From Eunapius fragilis (taxonomy: Eukaryota; Porifera; Demospongiae; Spongillida; Spongillidae), in NCBI GenBank assembly GCA_963681505.1, contig OY811984.1, positions 581,772 through 645,771 of the forward strand: a stretch of DNA of 64,000 nucleotides, read 5' to 3'. The notes under the pieces are model-generated. The model saw only the letters and a program-made list of their open reading frames with translations, searched no databases and had not been told where the DNA came from. Below are positions 34,391 through 46,762 of this stretch, piece by piece. Within the stretch, counting starts at the first letter, position 1; every line of letters starts with the position of its first letter. A program made the translations under genes and the position numbers.

Positions 34391-37300
34391 CTATTTGGCA
34401 TTGCTGGCACCATCGCGAGGTTTCATAACAGCTTGCCCTCTGCTAGTTCTGTTGAGGAAATCCTGTAGAACCGTCTGTGGGTCCCTAAGAGCGCCTGCAT
34501 TGAGTATCGCCTCAAGCCTTCTCTGACGCTCCTCATTCTGTGCAGCAATGGCATCCAGGTCAAAGGTGGTCACAGAGGCGCCTGATGAAGCACTGGACTG
34601 ACGTGGTTCGAGTTTATCCCACTGCCTCCTGCTGCCTTGTGGCTTGGTAGGTTGTGGGTTGGCACTGACCTGCTCAACAATGGGGAGCTGTTCGCTATCT
34701 GATGTGAGGAGCGGCCCACTGGGTTCCTGGTGCAGACCTCTTGAGACCCTCGCCAATGGTCTAGTGCTTACTGCTGCTTGATTACTGTCTGATGTCCAAA
34801 GAGAGGAAGTGTGTTGAATGGAAGGGTGATTAGATGGTTGTTGGGTGGGAGGGAGGTAAGATGGTTGTTGGGTGGGAGGGAGGTAAGATGGTTGTTGGGT
34901 GGGAGGGAGATAGGATGGTTGTTGGGTGGGAGGGAGATAAGATGGTTGTTGGGTGGGAGGGAGATAAGATGGTTGTTGGGTGGGAGGGAGATAGGATGGT
35001 TGCTGGATCAAGCCATTCTGAACAGTTCCACCAAATGTGCTATGTGCTGAACTGCCTGGCACAGGCGGGGCCTGGGAACCCGTGCCTTCTGTCCTGTGTA
35101 TGGGGAGCATCTTGGCAGCAAGTTTAGCGTGCTCACTTTGGAGGTGTTTTTTAATTGCAGATAGTTCCCTCAGTAATTTGGCCGAATCTTGCTGTGGTTT
35201 AGGTACCTGAGGTTCTAAGGGTCTTGGCTGGGTGAATTCTACAGGCCTTGGCTGGGTGAATTCTATAGGCCTTGGCTGGGTGAAATCTACAGGTGTTGCC
35301 TGGGTGAATTCTACAGGCCTTGGCTGGGTGAATTCTACAGGCCTTGGCTGGGTGAATTCCACAGGCCTTGGCTGGGTGAATTCTGAATGTGTAGACTGTT
35401 GAGGTTTGAGAGCAGTGCCTTCAGACAGAGGGGTGACCTTTTGGCCTTGATTGAGGTCTGATTGGAGTTTCTTTCTGAGTGCAGGGACAGGGGGTGAGGG
35501 GACCCTTTGGATCAGTGGTGGGGTGAGGGCCCTTCTCAGTGATGGTGGAGAGGGTCCATTTTGGAACGGCTGTGGTTGGGAGGGAACCTGTTGTAGTGCC
35601 GGTGGGGATGGTGGCAGCTCTGAAAATCCTTTCCGCTGACGTAACAGGTGCTTCAGGGCAGGTACAGGAGGCGAAGAGGCTCGATACTCTTGCCTACCAC
35701 CAGTATCGTCTAAAACGGACGGAGCAAACGGTTGGCTGTGGCTATCGGAGGCAAAACGTCTACTCTCGTCTGCTCCCTCCAGCTTCTTGGAGGCCTCTGT
35801 AGTACGCTTGTCCTCCGCTTCCCTCTTCAGTAGCGCATTCCTCGCACGCGCGTCCGTCTCCCTCTTCCGGGCCATCTCCTGCTCTCTTCTGTAGTTCTCC
35901 TCGATCCTCTGCTGCTCACTCTTGATCCGCTCAAGCTCCTTCAGGTCTTCCAACTTCTTGGCCTCCTTCTCCTTTTTCTTGACTGCCTCCCTCTCCTCCA
36001 TCTGTCTCCTGAGGGAGTCACGATAGTCCTCCAGTCCTTGTGGCGGACATTCTTCTCCACCCGTTGGCGCCCCAGTGACCGGACCGCTTTCCTTGCTGGG
36101 GCTTGGCTCAGCACCAGGAGGTGGTCTGTCACCCGACGGAGCTGTACTTTCACCACGAGGAGAGGTCAGGCTACTCTTGAGGAGCTTCTCGTTGTTAACC
36201 ATCCTCATCTTCCTCAGGTCTGCTACAAGCCTGCCCCTCTCGTCCCTCATGGGGGCCCCACCCCCTCCCTTCCCCCAAGGGTTGTACTCCTGGACCTCGG
36301 CCACCTTTGCCTTCCCGTGCTCCTCCTTCATCCTTTTCTCTTCCATCTGCTGCTTCAGTTGTGACCTGTACGCACTCTTGTCCTTCTTGGGTTCTTTGCT
36401 GTTTGCGGCTGGGGCCCCAGGCTGCTGCCGGCCCTCTCCCTGCGGTTCCTCTGTTGGACCGTTCTGTGTCTTATATTCTTCCCCTTCCGAATGCTGCCAA
36501 TGGGAGGGGGTGGGACCATCCCTTGGAAAGGAAGGAGGGTAGTAAGGGTTTGGGCCGTAGGGATGAGGTGGGTGGAGGGTCGGAGGGTAGTAAGGTTGCG
36601 GCCACGCAGGTGGGACAAAGGCGTTGTAATCGGGTCTGTACATGTAGGGAGGGTAGGGCGGGTGGTAGGGAGGGTAACGTGGGTCCGGACCGGGTGGGTA
36701 GTGGTGGCTAGGCCCCCCCCCGTAGAAGTGATCGCCGGGAGGTGAGTAGCGATGACGACCGGGTTGTTTGTGGGGGTCAGGTGGTGAATAGGCATGGTGG
36801 CGGGACCCGGGGTAGTCGCGAGGTGGTGACCATCTTCCCCGAGGTGGTGGGTCGTGGGTCCTCCCTTCTACCTCCTTCCATCGCGACCCCCCGCCGTCAC
36901 CGGGTGGTGAGTCATTGCCCCTCTGGGATCTGGCTCTTAGCTGGAAGGTCTCACTACTGGGAACGTCCGTGGGCATCCCTTTTTCCCTCTGCTTGGCCAA
37001 CGTTTTGTCTCGAATCTGAGCCTTCAGCTCTTCCGCGTACTGCCTCTGCCTGTTCTTCTTCTCCATATCACTTTCTTTAACACCGATGGCAGCCATCCCA
37101 GTTACTATAGGGGCAGATATGGACCTCCTAGTACCCTTGGCTTCCTCCTCTTTCCTCAGGATCGCATGGTGTGACGGCGGAGTTGTGGGGTGGTCACGGC
37201 TGGCTTTCTGTGCTGTTACAGAGCTTCTGCCCTTTGCCCACTGCATCAAATGCAACTCGTCATCCTCCCACCTCTGTGGTGCGGTCTGCACGTTTGGTGG

Positions 37301-37790
37301 CCCCGGACCATTGGGTGGTCCTTGACCATCACTGTCTCCCCACTGCTTCCGTCGGTGATGGAGATTTTGTTCCGCCGGCAGCTGCTGGTAGCGTCTTTCT
37401 TCCGCTAGCTTCCGTTCCTTTATCTCCATGTACGGATCTCGTGCTGCAGGCTCAGGTGGAGGCCTCAAGCGAGCATCGGTACCGCCGCGTCCAAACTCGG
37501 CTATCTCCCTTTCTCTCTGCCGCGACATCTCCCTCCGCAACTCTGCAATTGATGCCATTCCAGGGGCTGGATTATCGACTGTTCTGCTGCCTTCGCCAAG
37601 TCTGTCTGTTCCTGAACTGTTGTGATAACACGGAAACACGTGTACGCGTGTATTAGCTTACGTCTAGTGCACGGACGTCCCTTAAACACTCGTACCTTTT
37701 TTGTTGTATATTTGAATATAGCCTCTCCTTTTCCTCGTTCAACCTATTCCTATGGGAAGCTATTAACCTTTGCAGCTCCAGATCAGTCAT
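34391..37790 (-). CDS. CSPP1: CSPP1-like centrosome and spindle pole protein
   Basis: Two exons, 37696-37790 and 34391-37616, encode 1106 aa. Exon 1 (MTDLELQRLIASHRNRLNEE) joins exon 2 in phase at CAACAG|TTCAGG. The protein is largely disordered or coiled: Glu/Lys/Arg-rich helices (RRQMEEREAVKKKEKEAKKL), a Pro/Tyr-rich block (about 300-390) and the family hallmark YNPWGKGGGGAP (about 475), close to the YNPWGRGGGGAP block of vertebrate CSPP1. Two coding minisatellites occur: EFTQPRPV octapeptides (about 770-835) and QQPSYLPPT nonapeptides (about 905-960). CSPP1 binds microtubules at centrosomes, cilia and their lumen. The C-terminal DPQTVLQDFLNR is also family-like. The 3.2-kb second exon is unusual here; vertebrate CSPP1 has many exons. 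Head-to-head with DAD1. Confidence 0.82.
34830..35000 (-). repeat. 27-bp coding minisatellite in CSPP1
   Basis: Seven copies of a 27-bp unit (GATGGTTGTTGGGTGGGAGG on +), translated in frame as QQPSYLPPT. Copies differ by one or two silent bases only. Confidence 0.95.
35210..35395 (-). repeat. 24-bp coding minisatellite in CSPP1
   Basis: Eight copies of a 24-bp unit (CTTGGCTGGGTGAATTCTAC on +), translated as EFTQPRPV with variants EFTQATPV, DFTQPRPI. Confidence 0.95.
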
Positions 37791-37905
37791 GTTTACCTAA
37801 TTTTATAGCGGTTACCTTGGAGCGCTTACCTACCGCAAGTCCGATTCTAATAACTCGCAACAAGGCACGTTTGAGGAAGGAAACAAAAGACAAGGGCTAC
37901 GAAGG
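37791..37905. promoter_or_regulatory. probable two-way promoter, CSPP1 / DAD1
   Basis: 115 bp between divergent start codons, no TATA box seen. Inferred from spacing. Confidence 0.45.
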
Positions 37906-38316
37906 ATGAGCTCCGAGAACCTTATCGTGATAGCCAAGCAGTTCTTCAGCCAGTACAGCTCCAATACACCCCAGAAGCTAAAGCTTGTGGATGCGTATTT
38001 GGCGTACGTCATGCTGACCGGCATCGTCCAATTTTTGTACTGTGGTTTGGTTGGTACCTTTCCTTTCAACTCATTTCTTTCGGGCTTCATTTCTTGTGTT
38101 GGATGCTTCATCTTGGGAGGTAAGTACCTTTATTGATCAAGAATGTGAGCTTATTTACTTTTTCTTTTTTGCTATGTACGTGCAGTTTGTTTGCGCATTC
38201 AGAGTAACCCGGCAAATCGGATCCACTTCCTAAATATTTCTCCAGAGAGGGCATTCGCCGATTTTATATTTGCTAATGTTGTGCTGCATTTGGTTGTAGT
38301 TAACTTTATTGGTTAG
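37906..38316 (+). CDS. DAD1: DAD1, oligosaccharyltransferase subunit (Ost2)
   Basis: Two exons, 37906-38119 and 38186-38316, encode 114 aa (human 113). It is very close to animal DAD1: [24 protein letters not shown] opening (here [13 protein letters not shown]), [49 protein letters not shown] and the invariant ending NFIG. Three membrane segments are visible. DAD1 is part of the ER oligosaccharyltransferase that N-glycosylates nascent proteins and is needed for complex stability. The splice joins GGA G|TT TGT, as in other animals at the FIL-GVCLRIQ junction. Confidence 0.97.
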
Positions 38317-38385
38317 AATTGCCGCTGTTGCTTGTAGGCAAGAATCGATGTACAACTGGTACGCTCTTTTTTTTTTTTTTTTTTT

Positions 38386-38640
38386 TTACTTTCAAGAAGT
38401 TTCATCCATAGTTTCCTATTGTTATGTGATAGGTCATGCCTGAATCACGTTGCGTGGTGGTTTATAATATAAACCAACTGGCTCAAATGAAGCCAATCTG
38501 TGACGCCCCGCGCATTAATTAGAATCACTAACGACAACGAATTACAAATTTCTAGCAGATAAATATGTACAGGTACAAACAAAATTGAAAAATAATCTGC
38601 TCCTAACTTTGTCTCAGTTAAATGGTATAGTTAACTCTAC
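38386..38640 (+). repeat. duplicated segment D1, source copy (DAD1-NNT gap and NNT stop)
   Basis: This 255-bp piece, starting TTACTTTCAAGAAGTTTCAT and ending at the NNT stop codon, has a copy about 95% identical by eye at 45108-45350 in the same orientation. A 27-bp T run precedes it. The rest of the DAD1-NNT gap (38317-38385) holds no gene. Confidence 0.9.
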
Positions 38641-41600
38641 TTCCCATAGGCCTGCTTGATTCCCGATAGGAGAGCATCGCATGTCTTCTTGGCATCACCC
38701 AGTAGCATAGATGTGTTGGGCTTGTAGAAGACAGGGTTGTCGACTGCGGCGTACCCGACACCCAGGGTCCTCTTCATGACAATGGTGTGCTTGCTATTCC
38801 ACACTCGCAGAACAGGCATGCCAGCTATGATAGAATTTGGGTCCTCCTCAGCTGCAGAGTTCACCGTGTCGTTTGCTCCCACCACTAGGGTCAGGTCGGT
38901 GTGGTGGAAGTCCTCGTTGATCTCCTCCATCTCGAGCACCGTGTCATAAGGTACTCCGGCCTCCGCCAGCAGGACGTTCAGTTGACCCGGCATGCGCCCG
39001 GCAACTGGGTGTATACCAAAGCGAACCTTCTTTCCCTGCTTCCTCAGAACATCTATCATCTCTGCTAGAGGGTACTGGGCCTTGGCCACACACAGACCGT
39101 AACCTGGAGTTATGATAATGTTCTGTGCCTCCTTGATGAGCTCTATGGCGTCTGGGACTTGGATCTCGGTGTGCGTACCTGTGATTTCCATGGGCTTCCC
39201 TCCGGCAGTCGAAAGAGTGCCGTATCCCCCAAAGATGACGTTTATCAGAGACCTGTTCATGGCCTTGCACATGATGTAAGACAGGATGGCGCCCGAGGAC
39301 CCAATGAGGGTGCCCACGATGGTGAGCAGACTGTTGTTCAGCATGAACCCCTCGGCGCAGAGGGCCCAGCCGCTGTAGCTGTTGAGCACACTGATCACCA
39401 CGGGCATGTCGGCGCCACCAATGGCCGCCGTGAGGGTGACCCCCATGGTGGAGGAGAGGAGAGCCGTGGTCCCGAGGCAGGACATGTCCGCCGTGAAGCC
39501 CTGGTTGGTCATGTAGTAGCCCAAGGCTCCCACATTGCCCGCTAGCATGCTCAGGTTGAGGGCGTTCCTCGCCGGAAGGAGCAAGGGTTCAGAAGACAGC
39601 AGGCCCTGGAGTTTGCCGTAGGCCACGAGGGACCCGGTGAAGGTCACGCCTCCGATGAAGGTACCCAGGAACAGTGCCGTCTTTGCGACAGCAGCGCTGG
39701 GGTCGGTCAGGAAGTGGGCGTGCTCGCTCATGTAGGTGGACAAGCAGGTGAGGACAGCCGCCAAACCCACGAAGCTGTGGAAGGCGGCCACGAGCTGGGG
39801 GAGGTCGGTGATGGCGACGCGTTTGGCGATGACGGTACCCAGGGCGCCCCCTCCCGCAATGCACCCCAACATCTGCGCCAAAACCTGAGGGGAAGCACCG
39901 AGGCCAGCCAAGGTGGCAACGATCCCCGTGGACACCCCAATCATGCCCAGGGCGTTGCCCACGCGCGCCGAACCCTGGGAAGACAGCCCCGTGAGAGCGC
40001 CCACACAGCAGAGCGACGCGGCCAGGTAGCCCATCTGCTGTATGTCGGGAAAGCCGTGCAGGTGGGCTCCGAGGTACCCGCCGAGGAAGGCAAGCCCGGG
40101 AATGGCGTAGAGGTAGTTGTGCTCCGGTGGGTCCCCAGGCCGCTTGAACATGTCGAGCATGCGCTGCGTGATGAGGAAGCCGCCAAAGATGTTGATGGAA
40201 GAGATGAAGGCGGCGGTGGCGGCCAGTGAGGCTGCGGGGGTGTGGGGGAAGTACCCGCCCCCCATGCACAGCAGACCCCCGACGGCCGTTATGCCCGAGA
40301 TGGCGTTGGTGACGGACATCAGCGGGGAGTGGAGGGAGGGGGTCACACCCCACACGGTGTAGTAACCCACAATGCCGGCGAGCGAGAAGGTCGTGACCAT
40401 CATGCCAAAGGCGGGGTTGGGAGAGATGGCCCCCAGCGCGAGGAACCCTCCAAGCCCCCCCGTCGCCACCAATGCCCTCTTCATCGTGGTCTGAAACGGT
40501 CTCACCTCTTCTGGCTTCACCACCTCGGCCTTCACAGCCGTGCGGGGGGCCTGCGTTGCCATGGCGACGTCCTTAGGGGGAGGTGGGGGCGGCCACAGGA
40601 GCTTGCCCTCCTTCAGAATGATGGAGCCGCGCACAACCTCGTCACTCAGGTTGACGTCAAAGTGACCCCCGGACCCTATGGACGTCAAGAACTTGGATAT
40701 GTTGTTGGCATACAGTGCACTGGACTGGGTGGGGAGACGACTGGGCAGGTCGGTGTACCCAATGTGGGTCACCCCCTTGTACGTGTACAGCTCTCGTGGT
40801 CTGGTGGTTTCGACGTTGCCTCCTGCTTCGGCAGCGAGGTCTACAATGACCGAACCCTGCTTCATGGACTCCACCATTTCCCTGGTGATCAGCTTAGGGG
40901 CCGGCTTGCCCGGGATCAGTGCTGTGGTGATGATGATGTCGACTTCCTTGCATTGGCGGGCAAACAGTTCCATCTCGGCCTGGATGAATTCCTTGGACAT
41001 CTCCTTTGCGTAGCCCCCTGTCCCTTCTCCGTGCTCCTTGAAGGGAACCTCCAGAAATTCTGCCCCCAAGGACTGGATCTGCTCGCGCACTGCTTCGCGT
41101 GTGTCAAATCCCCTCACAATGGCTCCCATGTTCTTGGCTGTACCAATGGCAGACAGGCCCGCCACACCCCCACCAATAACAAGAACCTTTGCAGGCGGTA
41201 CCTTCCCGGCGGCGGTAATTTGACCGGTGAAGAAGCGACCGAAGTTGTTGGCAGCTTCGATCACAGCCTTGTACCCAGCGATGTTAGCCATGGAACTAAG
41301 TGCATCAAAGACTTGGGCCCTGCTGATACGTGGGATGCAGTCCATAGCAAAGGCTGTGATCTCCCTGCTGGCCAATTTGTCCACAAGGTCCTTGTTTTGT
41401 GCTGGATACAGGAAACTGATTAGGGTGGCTTGACGTCTTATCAGGTCCAGTTCTGCTTCCAATGGAGCTCGCACTTTTAGTATGATGTCTGCACTGTAGA
41501 TGTCATTTCTGTTCTTGATCTTTGCTCCGGAAGACTCGTAGTCGGAGTTGGAGAATTTTGCCTGCTCTCCAGCACCATCTTCCACCAGGACAGTGAAACC

Positions 41601-41843
41601 CTGCTTCGTGAGGTTCTTGATGGCAGCTGGGGACAGGGCCACTCGACGCTCGTTCTGAAAGATCTCCTTGGGAACTCCAATAGTCAACTTGGAGTAAGGG
41701 ATGCCAGAAGGGGCAGGTTTTGCTGCCTTGGTGCAGAGCTGTCTAAGGCTGGTCCGAAGCCCATGGCACTCACGTACTTCGCGAGTACAGGTGCTAAAGG
41801 CAGTGGCATTGAGGTGGTGGGCTGCTTTTAGAATGCGATACAT
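38637..41843 (-). CDS. NNT: NAD(P) transhydrogenase, mitochondrial, single coding exon
   Basis: One uninterrupted frame of 1068 aa. NNT uses the proton gradient across the inner mitochondrial membrane to drive hydride transfer from NADH to NADP+. The N-terminus is basic and Ser/Thr-rich, a presequence. Domain I follows: [20 protein letters not shown] (about 55), [20 protein letters not shown] (about 218) and the mobile-loop region [14 protein letters not shown]. The membrane domain II spans about 455-870 with many hydrophobic helices. Domain III starts near 905 ([71 protein letters not shown]) and binds NADP. Length and fused order match animal NNT (1086 aa). The coding exon lacks introns, unlike vertebrate NNT, and is visibly more GC-rich than its neighbours. 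An AG acceptor-like site lies just before the ATG, so a 5' UTR intron is possible. Confidence 0.95.
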   Translation of the reverse strand: MYRILKAAHHLNATAFSTCTREVRECHGLRTSLRQLCTKAAKPAPSGIPYSKLTIGVPKEIFQNERRVALSPAAIKNLTKQGFTVLVEDGAGEQAKFSNSDYESSGAKIKNRNDIYSADIILKVRAPLEAELDLIRRQATLISFLYPAQNKDLVDKLASREITAFAMDCIPRISRAQVFDALSSMANIAGYKAVIEAANNFGRFFTGQITAAGKVPPAKVLVIGGGVAGLSAIGTAKNMGAIVRGFDTREAVREQIQSLGAEFLEVPFKEHGEGTGGYAKEMSKEFIQAEMELFARQCKEVDIIITTALIPGKPAPKLITREMVESMKQGSVIVDLAAEAGGNVETTRPRELYTYKGVTHIGYTDLPSRLPTQSSALYANNISKFLTSIGSGGHFDVNLSDEVVRGSIILKEGKLLWPPPPPPKDVAMATQAPRTAVKAEVVKPEEVRPFQTTMKRALVATGGLGGFLALGAISPNPAFGMMVTTFSLAGIVGYYTVWGVTPSLHSPLMSVTNAISGITAVGGLLCMGGGYFPHTPAASLAATAAFISSINIFGGFLITQRMLDMFKRPGDPPEHNYLYAIPGLAFLGGYLGAHLHGFPDIQQMGYLAASLCCVGALTGLSSQGSARVGNALGMIGVSTGIVATLAGLGASPQVLAQMLGCIAGGGALGTVIAKRVAITDLPQLVAAFHSFVGLAAVLTCLSTYMSEHAHFLTDPSAAVAKTALFLGTFIGGVTFTGSLVAYGKLQGLLSSEPLLLPARNALNLSMLAGNVGALGYYMTNQGFTADMSCLGTTALLSSTMGVTLTAAIGGADMPVVISVLNSYSGWALCAEGFMLNNSLLTIVGTLIGSSGAILSYIMCKAMNRSLINVIFGGYGTLSTAGGKPMEITGTHTEIQVPDAIELIKEAQNIIITPGYGLCVAKAQYPLAEMIDVLRKQGKKVRFGIHPVAGRMPGQLNVLLAEAGVPYDTVLEMEEINEDFHHTDLTLVVGANDTVNSAAEEDPNSIIAGMPVLRVWNSKHTIVMKRTLGVGYAAVDNPVFYKPNTSMLLGDAKKTCDALLSGIKQAYGK

Positions 41844-42310
41844 GACTTGAGCCTTTGTATCTAGTAAGAAAGTAAAACATTCTCCTTTTCACAACAACTA
41901 GTGATACAATAGATGAATGCACACCTCACATATGGGCCCTACCCTCACTGCAAGCCAAATGTGGCTAGATAACTATACTAATTGAAATTATCTAAAGGAA
42001 TTGTCTATCATAACAAAAGCATACACGTGCTAAATCACCTCCCTTCCCTCCTCTGCATTCTGACCTATCCCTCAGTTTGTTCTCTCCCTTTCTCTGCCTA
42101 TATTTCTTTTTATTTTCACTCCACAGATAAAGACACTGTATATCCGTATCATGGGGTTCACAACGAGGTGTCGAAGTCATAATTAAATTACTCCTACTTA
42201 GTGCTGTAGCCTACCAATACATAGCATACCCAATACTGTAATGACAACAGCCCCTTGCCGCAATACTAGTACCACGTGGCCAGCCGACGGCTAACGGATA
42301 AGACACGTTC
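41844..42310. other. upstream region of NNT
   Basis: No gene seen. Part of it (about 42221-42303) reappears in inverted orientation at about 45370-45453. It probably holds the NNT promoter or 5' UTR. Confidence 0.5.
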
Positions 42311-42668
42311 AAACGGTGCTTCAATTCCTCCCCCATGACGTAGTGGCCACTCCTTACCTTTCAACAGCAAGCGTCAAAAGAACAACACACACCCAGCCAC
42401 GGCGCGATACTCGACTGAAAGATCTGAGCGGAAAATAGAACACGAGGGGAAAAGGTCAAAACGATATTTATTTTAAAAGAAAGATCCACTAGCTTTTGCC
42501 AGAAGTGAAAATAAAACACCAACCCTTGTGGTATGCTCCGCTTACCAGTTTTCCGCGCGTACGCACACAAAGGGTGGGAGGAGGCCAATTAGTTACGGTC
42601 TGCCCCGCCCTAACGTCTATTTTAGCAAACGGGCACTGCAACACAGTAATTTTGATTTTCATCCATCC
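42311..42668 (+). repeat. duplicated segment D2, copy A
   Basis: A 358-bp block from AAACGGTGCTTCAATTCCTC to TTTCATCCATCC matches 45586-45916 in the same orientation with small indels. In copy B this block leads directly into the first exon of the four-TM gene, so it is likely that gene's promoter. In copy A the gene's first two exons are missing. A G-rich homopolymer (42677-42697) follows. Confidence 0.9.
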
Positions 42669-42955
42669 TTAAAAGGTGGGGGGGGGGGGGGGGGGGTGAC
42701 AGGAGCAGGATGCATTTGTATAACTTCATTTCTGTTAACCACATCACCTTTGTGATTAGGTGGGGGGGGGGGTGGGGGGGAGAGGGGTTGTGACCCACAA
42801 GTCCATACATGGGTGATGACATGCACCTTTTATTGGCTGCCACGCCCCCTTTAGTTGATAGCTGACACTGAGCTGCAAGCAAAAAAGCGCCAAATTACTG
42901 TGACTTCACTCTAAGCCTTCTAGTTGCTAAATGTATTCATGCAAATAATTGACAG

Positions 42956-43329
42956 CAAAGGGGGTGGATGACAGCTACACTGGCTCTCATGGTAGTGGGG
43001 ATAGGATTGACCTTTGTGGCCGCTTTGGTACAGAATCTTTCTCATAGGTGGACTGATTGCCATCATTGCCTCATGTAAATGTTCCCTTGTAAATTGCCTC
43101 CCACTGATTGCTTACCATACCAGTGGTTGCTTACATAGCTGCCATTGCAATCTTTGCCTCCTGTTTTGGTGGGTTCTTCTCACTGAATGGTCTAGCTGAG
43201 AGTGGCTGCTTTTCATATGGCTTTGGACTGGCAGTTGCTGGATTCATTGTCAATGCTGTCACATCACTGGTTGGCATTGCACCAATATTTTACACCAAGA
43301 TTCGTGATCAATTCAAGAAAGAGAAGTAG
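42956..43329 (+). pseudogene. broken copy A of the four-TM protein gene
   Basis: Counterparts of exons 3 and 4 of the intact gene at 45935-47805 are found at 42956-43074 and 43124-43329. Exons 1 and 2 are absent. Exon 3 has lost 16 bp at 43020/43021 (the stretch ATCCATTCTGTACCTA of copy B), a frameshift in the second membrane segment. Exon 4 has a 9-bp in-frame loss. Splice sites and the last exon remain readable. This is a pseudogene from the tandem duplication; a rescued short product from another start is unlikely. Confidence 0.85.
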
Positions 43330-43569
43330 ATTCAAATTCAGTCAATTATAGTTTGGTTACACCCTGCCTATTGATCTCCACCCTACTTATACAATATGGA
43401 GTGCCAGTTGGGAGTAAATCATAACACATAGTACAAGGTATGATGACAACAGAAGGAAGGAACCTTTTATAACTACTGAGTTTGGGACAGTGACGTTTGG
43501 CTAGAAGTACCACATATACAGGTTATACAGGGATAAGTGAAAGATATTATGTTCAGAGTTTGGTTAGTT

Positions 43570-45101
<1,532 letters not shown>

Positions 45102-45107
45102 TTTTAA

Positions 45108-45350
45108 TTACTTTCAAGAAATTTCATCCATAGTTTCCTATTGCTATGTGATAGGTCATGCCTGAATCACGTTGTGTGGTGGTAATGAACTGGCTCGAAT
45201 GAAGCCAATCTGTGACGCCCTGCGCAGTAATTAGAATCACTTATGACAACGAATTACAAATTTCTATCAGATAAATATGTACAGGTACAAACAAAATTGA
45301 AAAATAATCTGCTCCTAACTTTCTCAGCTAAATGGTATTGTTAACTCTAC
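45108..45350 (+). repeat. duplicated segment D1, inserted copy, abutting the tubulin A start
   Basis: Copy of 38386-38640 (DAD1-NNT gap up to the NNT stop). It starts seven bases upstream of the tubulin A ATG, replacing the sequence that precedes tubulin B. Single-base differences are scattered, so the transposition is not brand new. Confidence 0.9.
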
Positions 45351-45369
45351 TATCCATCTGACGATGTGC

Positions 45370-45453
45370 CTTATCCGTTAGCCGTCGGCTGGCCACGTGG
45401 TATTAGTATTGCGGCAAGGGGCTGTTGTCATTACAGTATTGGGTATGCTATGT
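45370..45453 (-). repeat. inverted copy of the NNT upstream region
   Basis: Reverse complement of about 42221-42303 (ATACATAGCATACCCAATAC ... GACGGCTAACGGATAAG), nearly identical. Adjacent to segment D1 and an NNT coding shard, it shows a multi-piece rearrangement. Confidence 0.85.
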
Positions 45454-45478
45454 ATGCCCTACTTTAAATTATGACTTA

Positions 45479-45552
45479 GGGTACGGCGCAGTCGACAACC
45501 CGGTCTTCTACAAGCCCAACGCGTCTATGCTACTGGGTGATGCCAAGAAGAT
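45479..45552 (+). pseudogene. inverted NNT coding shard
   Basis: About 74 bp reading [20 protein letters not shown] on the + strand, matching the C-terminal region of NNT ([20 protein letters not shown], at about 38684-38756 on the minus strand). It ends in AT-rich sequence and a stop. A dead fragment carried along with the rearrangement. Confidence 0.9.
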
Positions 45553-45585
45553 ATATTAAAAATTAAAAAAAGAAACACGTGGCAG

Positions 45586-45916
45586 AAACGGTGCTTCAAT
45601 TCCTCCCCCATGACTAAGTGGCCACTCCGTACCTTTCAACAGCAAGCGTCAAAAGAACTACACACACCCAGCCACGGCGCGATACTCGACTGAAAGATCT
45701 GAGCGGAAAATAGAACACGAGGGGAATAAGGTTTATTAGATCTACTACATATGTGGCTTTCGTCAGAAGTGAAAATAAAACACCAACCCTTGTGTGGTAT
45801 GCTCCGCTTACCGCACACAAAGGGTGGGAGGAGGCCAATTAGTTACGGTCTGCCCCGCCCTAAGGTCTATTTTAGCAAACGGGCACTGCAACAATAATTT
45901 TGATTTTCATCCATCC
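45586..45916 (+). repeat. duplicated segment D2, copy B
   Basis: Same-orientation copy of 42311-42668; it ends 18 bp before the ATG of the intact four-TM gene and so likely holds its promoter. Confidence 0.9.
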
Positions 45917-45934
45917 AAACTTTCGCTTACCAAT

Positions 45935-46723
45935 ATGAAGAAAACAGAAGAAACACGTAAAATTTTCTCCATCGCTAACTTCAACCCTCCTGCTGTGAGT
46001 TAACTGTGCCGTTTTACCATCACCATGATCTGATCACCTGATGCCATTGGCAGGTCTTCTGCGTCATCCTCCTGCTGATCGGTCTTACTCTGTCATCGAT
46101 CGCAACAGGACTGACGTCATGGATCAGTCAGGAGGTCGAGCGTAGGCCCCAATCGTCCGAAGGGAACCAGGCAATTAACGTGACGACCAAGACGCTTGGC
46201 CTGACCAAGCGGTGTATTAGCTACAGGGTGAGCAACCTCTTGATGAATATCCCGTCCAACGAGCTCCCTCAAGACAAGTGCGTGGCGCTCGACGACCTGG
46301 ACTGTTCCGCCGTCACCCTGCTCGTCAGTGCTTACGACAGTTTGAGCCAGGACGAGGTGCGTAATATCAAGAGCGAAAAGGAATGCGTTGATGGTAAGTT
46401 TGTTGTGCATTCCTGTACCATCTTGCATGCTCCAATCAAAGAACAGAAGATTAATATCGACAGGAGTTCTAAAAGCGTCAGTTCTAGTCCTGTACACAAG
46501 CGTGCAATCATCGTTAACATCAAATCCCACAGCGCAGTAATTACCACAAACTACAACTGCCGCTTCAAACAGCTTCAAACAGCCCACACACCAAACGTTT
46601 GAACCATCGTAACGGGAGGTGGGGTCGACTGGTGATGGTATGCAATTTAGACAGTGAAGGTGCACATGGCTTTGTGATCAGAACTGAATAGAGGTTATGC
46701 ATTAAAGATGACCACATACACAC

Positions 46724-46762
<39 letters not shown>

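Noticed and set aside
35451-37656. Plus-strand frames opposite CSPP1
   Set aside because: They are antisense shadows of a conserved coding exon.
38637-41843. NNT as a recent bacterial transfer because it lacks introns and is GC-rich
   Set aside because: It has the fused animal-type domain order, full animal length and a mitochondrial presequence, whereas bacteria usually split the subunits.
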